NCBI GenBank assembly: GCA_946405695.1
Contig: CAMJIA010000096.1
Location: 1 to 5,121 of the forward strand
Length of the DNA: 5,121 nt
Origin: an uncultured Prevotellaceae bacterium
GTDB taxonomy: Bacteria; Bacteroidota; Bacteroidia; Bacteroidales; Bacteroidaceae
Direction of reading: 5' to 3'
The notes beneath the pieces were generated by a model. The model was not told the origin of the DNA. It was given only the letters and a program-made list of their open reading frames with translations, and ran no database searches. Below are positions 1-5,121 of the stretch, piece by piece; within the stretch, counting starts at the first letter, position 1, and each line of letters opens with the position of its first letter. A program made the position numbers and the translations under genes.

Positions 1-5
1 TTTCG

Positions 6-13
6 TAACTTTG
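6..13 (+). promoter_or_regulatory. Bacteroidota-type -7 promoter element for aldA
   Basis: The octamer TAACTTTG matches the Bacteroidota primary sigma factor -7 consensus TAnnTTTG at every fixed position. It lies 49 bp before the aldA start codon, which would place transcription initiation around positions 18-22 and give a leader of about 40-45 nt. The -33 element (TTTG-like) would fall outside the window, so only half of the promoter can be tested. The leader that follows (about 20-62) is AT-rich and has no Shine-Dalgarno sequence, as is usual in this phylum. No operator or convincing inverted repeat is visible in it. Confidence 0.6.
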
Positions 14-62
14 CCCAGACAAAAACTACAATTACTAATTTATAACAAAACAGATTATTTCT

Positions 63-1505
63 ATGAAGGACTTACAGATGTACATTAATGGCCAGTTCTG
101 CGAAAGTTCGAACGGCAAGTGGATTGATGTGTTGAACCCATCAACAGAGGAGGTTATCTCCCGTCAACCAGAAGGAACAATTGAAGACGTGAACCGTGCC
201 CTGGATGCTGCACGTGCTGCCCAGAAGCAGTGGGGAAAGACTCCTGCCATAGAGCGTGCACAGTATCTGTTGAAGATGGCTGAAGGCATCAAGAAACGCG
301 AGCAGGAATTTACTGAGATTATCATGCGTGAGCAGGGTAAGACCCGCACATGGGCTTCCATTGAAGTGGGTGCTACCATTGCCTATTTTGAGTATATGGC
401 CTCTTTTGCTCGTCATATCGAGGGTGAGATCATCCCGTCAGACCGTCCCAACGAGACCATCCTGCTGACTAAGAAGCCTATTGGTGTTGTGGCAGGCATT
501 CTGCCTTGGAACTTCCCGTTCTTCTTGATTGCTCGCAAGGCTGGTGCTGCGCTGATAGCTGGATGTACCATTGTTATCAAGCCCTCACAGCTCACTCCTG
601 AGAACTGTACGGAGTTTGCAAAGGTGGTTGCTGAAACAGGCCTTCCCGCTGGTGTTATCAATATTGTTACCGGTAAGGGTTCGGTTATTGGCAACGAGAT
701 GGCGGGTTCTCCCAAGATTGACATTGTCAGCGTAACGGGTTCTGTTGGTGCTGGTGAGAGCATTATGGCTGCAGCATCGAAGAATATCACCAAGGTTTCT
801 CTTGAGTTGGGTGGTAAAGCTCCCGCCATTGTCATGAATGACGCTGATTTGGAGCGTGCAGCTCAGTGGATTGTTGACAGTCGTATTGGTAACAATGGTC
901 AGATATGCAATAATGCCGAGCGTGTCTATGTACAGAAGGAGGTAAAGGATGCGTTCACAAAGATTCTGGTGGACAAGATGTCGAAGGTGAAAGTTGGCGA
1001 CCCCTGCAAGGATGAGACCGTAGATATGGGTCCGCTGGTAGAACAGCGTGCTCTGGAGAGTGTCACCGAGAAGGTTGAACGTGCTATTGGCCAGGGTGCT
1101 AAGTTGCTGTGTGGTGGCCATCGTGTAGGCGACAAAGGCTATTTCTATGCTGCCACTGTTCTGGACAACTGTCGTCAGGATATGGATATCATCCACGAGG
1201 AGACCTTCGGTCCGGTTATTCCTCTCGTAGAGTTTGAGACACTCGATCAGGTCATAGAATGGGCTAACGACTGCGAGTACGGTCTTGCATCGAGTATCTT
1301 CACCAAGGACCTCAACGTTGCCGTCAAGGCTTGTCGCGAGTTGGAGTTTGGTGAGACATACATCAATCGTGAGCACTTCGAGGCCATTCAGGGCTTCCAT
1401 GCTGGTGTCAAGAAGAGTGGTATTGGCGGTGCTGACGGCAAGCATGGTGTCGATGAGTATCTCGTCACTCATGTCACCTACCTTGATACTTGGGAGGATA
1501 TGTAA
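63..1505 (+). CDS. aldA: Lactaldehyde/glycolaldehyde dehydrogenase (AldA-type, NAD-dependent)
   Basis: This 480-residue cytoplasmic enzyme of the ALDH superfamily oxidises an aldehyde to a carboxylate with NAD. It resembles E. coli AldA (479 aa) from end to end, including the N-terminal MYINGQF and the C-terminal GFHAG..KSGIGGADGKHG segments. Visible landmarks are PWNFP (148-152, Asn150 of the oxyanion hole), Lys173 in IKPS (cofactor binding), TGS at 225-227, the general base Glu248 in ELGG, the nucleophile Cys282 in ICNNAERV, and EETFGP at 379-384. Arg158, Glu440 and His446 line up, with a constant offset of three, with the residues recalled as contacting lactaldehyde in E. coli AldA (Arg161, Glu443, His449). 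The likely role is L-lactaldehyde to L-lactate in fucose or rhamnose catabolism, or glycolaldehyde to glycolate, but no sugar-utilisation genes are in view. The start is supported by the family N-terminus and by the -7 element upstream. It is monocistronic in this window and ends at the shared terminator. The family call is firm; the exact substrate is inferred. Confidence 0.93.
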   Translation: MKDLQMYINGQFCESSNGKWIDVLNPSTEEVISRQPEGTIEDVNRALDAARAAQKQWGKTPAIERAQYLLKMAEGIKKREQEFTEIIMREQGKTRTWASIEVGATIAYFEYMASFARHIEGEIIPSDRPNETILLTKKPIGVVAGILPWNFPFFLIARKAGAALIAGCTIVIKPSQLTPENCTEFAKVVAETGLPAGVINIVTGKGSVIGNEMAGSPKIDIVSVTGSVGAGESIMAAASKNITKVSLELGGKAPAIVMNDADLERAAQWIVDSRIGNNGQICNNAERVYVQKEVKDAFTKILVDKMSKVKVGDPCKDETVDMGPLVEQRALESVTEKVERAIGQGAKLLCGGHRVGDKGYFYAATVLDNCRQDMDIIHEETFGPVIPLVEFETLDQVIEWANDCEYGLASSIFTKDLNVAVKACRELEFGETYINREHFEAIQGFHAGVKKSGIGGADGKHGVDEYLVTHVTYLDTWEDM

Positions 1506-1508
1506 TGA

Positions 1509-1545
1509 CAAAAGGCTCGGCATGATGAAAGTGCCGAGCCTTTTG
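1509..1545. terminator. Bidirectional intrinsic terminator between aldA and uvrA
   Basis: A perfect 14-bp inverted repeat pairs CAAAAGGCTCGGCA (1509-1522) with TGCCGAGCCTTTTG (1532-1545) around a 9-nt loop (1523-1531). The GC-rich core is flanked by A4 on one side and T4 on the other, so each strand's transcript ends its hairpin with a short U run. It starts 4 nt after the aldA stop codon and ends 4 nt before the uvrA stop codon (in plus coordinates), an almost symmetric placement that fits termination of both convergent genes. The U runs are only four bases long and partly inside the stem, so termination strength is uncertain. Confidence 0.9.
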
Positions 1546-1548
1546 GTT

Positions 1549-4392
1549 CTATTTGCGTTCTAGCTCTTCTTTGAGGAAGCGGGGCGTGTAGCCTTTATCA
1601 CTGTTAGCCACCTCTTCTGGCGTACCCGTAGAGAGAATTGTTCCACCACCACGTCCGCCCTCAGGTCCCATGTCGATGATATGGTCAGCCTGACGGATAA
1701 CGTCGAGATTATGCTCGATGACGAGGACGGTATTGCCGCGGTCTACCAAGCGACGCAGTACCTCCATAAGGATTCGAATGTCCTCGAAGTGCAGACCTGT
1801 AGTGGGCTCGTCGAGGATATAGAACGTTTTGCCAGTATCCTTTTTCGAAAGTTCGGCAGCCAGCTTGATGCGCTGGCTCTCGCCGCCGGAGAGGGTCGTT
1901 GATGGTTGACCTAACTTAATATATCCAAGACCCACGTCCTGGATGGTCTTGATCTTACGCAGGATGTCGGGCACGTTCTCGAAGAATTCGCAGGCCTGAT
2001 TGATGGTCATGTCGAGTACATCGGCAATGGACTTACCCTTGAAACGTACTTCTAGCGTCTCGCGGTTGTAGCGCTTGCCGTGACACTCCTCGCAGGGCAC
2101 CTGGATGTTGGGCAGGAAATTCATCTCGATGGTTTTGTAACCATTGCCGCCGCACGTCTCGCAACGTCCACCCTTAACATTAAACGAAAAACGACCAGGT
2201 TTATAACCGCGAATCTGCGCTTCGGGCAGGTTGACAAACAGCGAACGGATGTCGCTGAAGACACCGGTGTAGGTGGCTGGGTTGGAGCGTGGTGTACGAC
2301 CGATAGGACTCTGGTCGACGTTCACCACCTTATCTATATATTTCAGTCCCCCAATACTGTCGTAGGGCAGCGGCGCCTGCAGCGAGCGATAGAAATGCTT
2401 GGAGAGGATGGGGTAGAGTGTCTCGTTGATGAGGGTGGACTTACCTGAACCCGATACACCTGTGACGACGATGAGTTTACCTAAAGGAAATTCTGCCGTG
2501 ATGTTCTTCAGGTTGTTGCCGCGACAGCCGGTAAGGACCAAGCATTGATTGGTGGTGGTTTTCTTTGTTGCGACAGAGTCGCAGCGTATGGTGCCATTGA
2601 GGTACTGAGCGGTAAGTGTGTTGCTCTTCAGTAGTTCAGCGGGAGTACCTTGGAAGACCACTTCGCCACCTTTGCGACCTGCCTTAGGACCAATATCGAC
2701 GATATAGTCGGCACTGAGCATCATATCGCGGTCGTGCTCAACAACGATAACGGTATTGCCTAGGTCGCGCAGTTCCTTGAGCGAACGGATGAGTCGCTCG
2801 TTGTCACGCTGGTGCAGTCCGATGGATGGCTCGTCGAGGATGTAAAGTACGTTGACCAGTTGTGAACCAATCTGTGTGGCCAGTCGGATACGCTGACTCT
2901 CACCGCCCGACAGCGAGGCCGACTGACGATTCAGCGACAGGTAGTCGAGGCCTACATCCAATAGGAAGTCCAGACGAGTGCGGAGCTCCTTGAGTATCTC
3001 TGTGGCAATCTGTTGCTGCTGGTTGTCTAAGTGTTTTTCCACTTCGTTGAGCCATTCGCGCAACTCATCAAGATCCATATTCGCCAGTTCGGCAATGTTT
3101 TTATCCCAGATTTTATAAGATAGCGCTTCGCGGTTCAGTCGTTGGCCGTGACACTCAGGACACTGGCACTCGGCCAGAAACTGCTCGGCCCATTTCTCTG
3201 AGCCCAAGGACGGACCGCGACGTGAAGTTGGTGTGCTGTCATCGTCGTCCATGACGGAGCGCAGATACTTAATGACGCCGTCGTAATCAACAAAGTAATC
3301 GCTGGAGGTATGTACCAGTTCCTTGTCGATACGGACTGGTTCGAGGGTGCCATATAGAATCTCGTTGAGTGCCTCCTCGGATATCTCTTCAATAGGTGTC
3401 TTGATGTCGCATTCGTAATTGGCAAGGATGGCACTGATCTGCCAGAAGATCATCTGGTTCTTGTACTTGCCAAGGGGTACGATACCTCCGTCGTGGATGG
3501 AATGCTTGCGGTTAGGGATGACTTTGGAAAGGTCTATTTCGTTGATATATCCCAGACCTTTGCAACGGGGACAGGCACCTTGCGGAGAGTTGAACGAGAA
3601 GGTGTTGGGTGCAGGATCACCATAGGAAATACCTGTGGTGGGACACATCAGACGACGGGAGAAGTGCTTCACGGAACCTGTCTCATGGTCCATAATCATG
3701 AGGAGACCCTCGCCCTGTTTCATAGCTATCTGGACGCTCTTCTTCAAACGGTCGTCAGCACCTTTCACTGCCAAGCGGTCAACGACCACCTCAATGTCGT
3801 GGTTCTTGTAACGGTCTACCTTCATGCCTGGCATCAGTTCCTTCACTTCGCCATCGATACGAACGTGGAGGTAGCCCTTGCGGCGCATGGACTCGAAGAG
3901 TTCACGGTAGTGGCCCTTACGACTCTTGACCAATGGCGCTAAGATGAGAATCTTCTTACCTGCATAATCGCTCTGAATCATCTCAATGACTTTCTCCTCC
4001 GTGTATTTCACCATTGGCTCACCTGTGGCATAGCTGTAGGCATGTCCGGCACGGGCAAAGAGCAGACGCATGTAGTCGTAAATCTCCGTGGTGGTGCCCA
4101 CAGTAGAACGTGGATTCTTGTTAGTGGTCTTCTGTTCGATGCTAATGACGGGCGAAAGACCCGTTATCTTGTCAACATCAGGACGTTCCATGCCACCAAG
4201 GAAGTTGCGGGCATAGGCCGAGAATGTCTCGATATAGCGGCGTTGTCCTTCGGCAAAGATGGTGTCGAAAGCCAACGACGACTTACCACTACCACTTAGA
4301 CCAGTAATGACTGTCAATGAGTTGCGTGGTATCTCTACGTCGATATTCTTCAGGTTGTGGACACGGGCGCCGAAGACTTGGATTTTTTCCAT
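1549..4392 (-). CDS. uvrA: UvrABC excinuclease subunit A (DNA damage-recognition ABC ATPase)
   Basis: This 947-residue protein (E. coli UvrA has 940) dimerises, scans DNA for bulky lesions with UvrB, and loads UvrB for incision by UvrC in nucleotide excision repair. Both ABC ATPase halves are complete. Half 1 has Walker [10 protein letters not shown] (31-39), signature [11 protein letters not shown] (494-504), Walker B with Asp520-Glu521, and His553. Half 2 has Walker [10 protein letters not shown] (645-653), signature [11 protein letters not shown] (834-844), Walker B with Asp861-Glu862, and His894. The UvrB-binding and insertion domains lie between Walker A1 and signature 1. The C-terminal zinc module is intact (Cys744, Cys747, Cys767, Cys770). 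The first zinc module keeps Cys250, Cys274 and Cys277, but position 253 is Thr where E. coli has Cys. An acidic stretch (382-385, DDDD) precedes the CPEC motif at 411-414. The start is the family N-terminus, 8 codons before the VHNLKNI motif; no Shine-Dalgarno is seen. No -7 element or SOS-like box was found in the 36 bp upstream, so it probably depends on the upstream gene's transcript. Confidence 0.98.
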   Translation of the reverse strand: MEKIQVFGARVHNLKNIDVEIPRNSLTVITGLSGSGKSSLAFDTIFAEGQRRYIETFSAYARNFLGGMERPDVDKITGLSPVISIEQKTTNKNPRSTVGTTTEIYDYMRLLFARAGHAYSYATGEPMVKYTEEKVIEMIQSDYAGKKILILAPLVKSRKGHYRELFESMRRKGYLHVRIDGEVKELMPGMKVDRYKNHDIEVVVDRLAVKGADDRLKKSVQIAMKQGEGLLMIMDHETGSVKHFSRRLMCPTTGISYGDPAPNTFSFNSPQGACPRCKGLGYINEIDLSKVIPNRKHSIHDGGIVPLGKYKNQMIFWQISAILANYECDIKTPIEEISEEALNEILYGTLEPVRIDKELVHTSSDYFVDYDGVIKYLRSVMDDDDSTPTSRRGPSLGSEKWAEQFLAECQCPECHGQRLNREALSYKIWDKNIAELANMDLDELREWLNEVEKHLDNQQQQIATEILKELRTRLDFLLDVGLDYLSLNRQSASLSGGESQRIRLATQIGSQLVNVLYILDEPSIGLHQRDNERLIRSLKELRDLGNTVIVVEHDRDMMLSADYIVDIGPKAGRKGGEVVFQGTPAELLKSNTLTAQYLNGTIRCDSVATKKTTTNQCLVLTGCRGNNLKNITAEFPLGKLIVVTGVSGSGKSTLINETLYPILSKHFYRSLQAPLPYDSIGGLKYIDKVVNVDQSPIGRTPRSNPATYTGVFSDIRSLFVNLPEAQIRGYKPGRFSFNVKGGRCETCGGNGYKTIEMNFLPNIQVPCEECHGKRYNRETLEVRFKGKSIADVLDMTINQACEFFENVPDILRKIKTIQDVGLGYIKLGQPSTTLSGGESQRIKLAAELSKKDTGKTFYILDEPTTGLHFEDIRILMEVLRRLVDRGNTVLVIEHNLDVIRQADHIIDMGPEGGRGGGTILSTGTPEEVANSDKGYTPRFLKEELERK

Positions 4393-4400
4393 TTTTAGAT

Positions 4401-4427
4401 AATGAGTCTAATGGGATTAATGGACTT
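4401..4427. repeat. Three degenerate 9-bp tandem units in the intergenic gap upstream of uvrA
   Basis: The gap between the secreted-protein gene and uvrA spans 36 bp (4393-4428), and 27 bp of it can be divided into three consecutive 9-mers: AATGAGTCT, AATGGGATT and AATGGACTT. All share AATG at positions 1-4 and T at position 9, giving a rough consensus AATGGGNTT. On the transcribed strand this reads as CATTA recurring exactly every 9 nt, ending about 8 nt before the uvrA start codon. The following bases (4428-4436) do not continue the phase. With only three imperfect units, chance in AT-rich DNA remains possible. The function is unknown. Confidence 0.55.
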
Positions 4428-4428
4428 T

Positions 4429-5106
4429 TTATGGGTTGGTGTTGTCCACCGTATTGAAGTTACGCAGCAGGTTGACATCGCGGCGGATGCTATACTCCAT
4501 ACCATCTGCACCACGCGCCTTGACATAGACAAAATAGACACCGTCCTTGACGGGATGACCATTGTGGGTGCCATCCCATCCGCTTTTTTCGTTCTGCCAG
4601 TCAGTCCAGTCGTAAAGTTTCTGACCATGTCGATTAAAGATGTAGGCGTGGAACTCGACAATACTTTTCGTATTAGTCTTTGCCTGCAAGTAGTCATTGA
4701 TTCCGTCACCGTTGGGCGAGAAGGCATTGGGTATCTCCAGGTGACTGTCGCTGATAGTGATGTTCATGCTCTTTGTCTCGATGATGTCACCGTCGAGCAC
4801 GACATTGAGGGTAATCGTGTTTTTGCCAGCTGCCGTGAATGTATAGCTGGTGTTCTCTTCATAGCGTGTGACATTGATGTCGGCCGAGGTATTGGTGATG
4901 TGCCACTCGATAGCTGCTGCAGGATCAAGATTCGATGGGTTCGATGTGAACTGCACATAGAGTGGGGCTTCAGCGTTGAAATCTTCAGTTGCCACTACCT
5001 CAACACCATTCTTGTCAGCGTATGTTGCCTTGAGTTCAATGTCAGCAGAAGCTGTTGTTGCCAACAGACAAAAGGCAAAAAGGGTTAATAATTTACCTAT
5101 TTTCAT
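4429..5106 (-). CDS. Small secreted protein with PKD/Ig-like region and T9SS type B sorting domain
   Basis: This 225-residue protein is predicted to cross the inner membrane by Sec and the outer membrane by the type IX secretion system. Residues 1-21 form a signal peptide with a basic start (MKIGK), a hydrophobic core (6-16) and a signal peptidase I site after Ala-Ser-Ala (19-21). Residues of about 22-122 are beta-rich and resemble a PKD/Ig-like domain, with YTFTAAGKNTITLNV at 88-102. Residues of about 125-217 match the gliding-motility-associated type B C-terminal domain (CHU_C/TIGR04131-like): NAFSPNGDGIND (127-138), IFNRHGQKLY (156-165), GWDG (176-179), DGVYFVYVKA (188-197) and the closing RRDVNLLRN (208-216). 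A further nine residues follow. No catalytic motif is visible, so the protein is probably structural, adhesive or an outer-surface component. The start is set by the signal peptide; only 15 bp upstream are in view, with no Shine-Dalgarno. It lies 36 bp upstream of uvrA on the same strand, so the two are probably co-transcribed. The sorting domain is a firm call; the middle domain is tentative. Confidence 0.88.
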   Translation of the reverse strand: MKIGKLLTLFAFCLLATTASADIELKATYADKNGVEVVATEDFNAEAPLYVQFTSNPSNLDPAAAIEWHITNTSADINVTRYEENTSYTFTAAGKNTITLNVVLDGDIIETKSMNITISDSHLEIPNAFSPNGDGINDYLQAKTNTKSIVEFHAYIFNRHGQKLYDWTDWQNEKSGWDGTHNGHPVKDGVYFVYVKARGADGMEYSIRRDVNLLRNFNTVDNTNP

Positions 5107-5121
5107 GTTTGATATGCGAAT

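Noticed and set aside
585..1523. A 312-residue open reading frame on the minus strand opposite aldA
   Set aside because: It lies almost wholly antisense to a gene with unmistakable ALDH motifs, has no recognisable domain, and its low-complexity Thr/Leu/Asn-rich translation is what codon bias on the opposite strand produces.
1549..4392. Repeated segments within uvrA (two GxSGSGKS and two LSGGESQRI motifs)
   Set aside because: These reflect the ancient duplication of the ABC ATPase domain in every UvrA and are not a DNA repeat or a recombination scar.
4393..4700. A separate uvrA promoter with a TAnnTTTG element on the minus strand
   Set aside because: I looked for CAAAnnTA on the plus strand in the gap and the 3' half of the upstream gene and found only non-matching near misses such as CAAAATAG at about 4530.
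4402..5088. A 228-residue open reading frame on the plus strand opposite the secreted protein gene
   Set aside because: The minus strand has a signal peptide and a full T9SS type B domain. The plus-strand translation shows no domain and no plausible leader, so it is a shadow frame.
5044..5106. Cys13 in the signal peptide as a possible lipoprotein attachment site
   Set aside because: The preceding residues (FAF) do not form a lipobox, and the cysteine sits inside the hydrophobic core, whereas Ala-Ser-Ala at 19-21 is a good signal peptidase I site.

Overview
The window looks like an ordinary chromosomal segment from a Bacteroidota member, most likely an anaerobic Bacteroidales of the Prevotella kind. 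Three observations support this. The third gene ends in a type IX secretion (T9SS) type B sorting domain, which is confined to Bacteroidota. The promoter-like element in front of the first gene fits the Bacteroidota -7 consensus TAnnTTTG. None of the three genes has a Shine-Dalgarno sequence in its leader, and the leaders are AT-rich. The genus is an inference from overall sequence feel, not from a search.

Layout: positions 1-62 hold a promoter-like -7 element and a short AT-rich leader. Positions 63-1505 (+) encode an AldA-type aldehyde dehydrogenase. Positions 1509-1545 hold a perfect inverted repeat that acts as a shared terminator between convergent genes. Positions 1549-4392 (-) encode full-length UvrA, the damage-recognition ATPase of nucleotide excision repair. 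Positions 4393-4428 are a 36-bp gap that contains three degenerate 9-bp tandem units. Positions 4429-5106 (-) encode a small secreted protein with a signal peptide, a PKD/Ig-like middle and a T9SS type B C-terminal domain. The last 15 bases are upstream of that gene and too short to interpret.

The genes do not form an obvious pathway. The secreted protein gene and uvrA lie on the same strand 36 bp apart and are probably co-transcribed, although their functions are unrelated. aldA is transcribed towards them from its own promoter and stops at the shared terminator. No mobile element, CRISPR array, RNA gene or phage signature is visible.

I found no convincing undescribed system. The points most worth a second look are the 9-bp tandem repeat in the intergenic gap and the missing cysteine in the first zinc module of UvrA. 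The minimal T9SS cargo protein next to uvrA also deserves attention.
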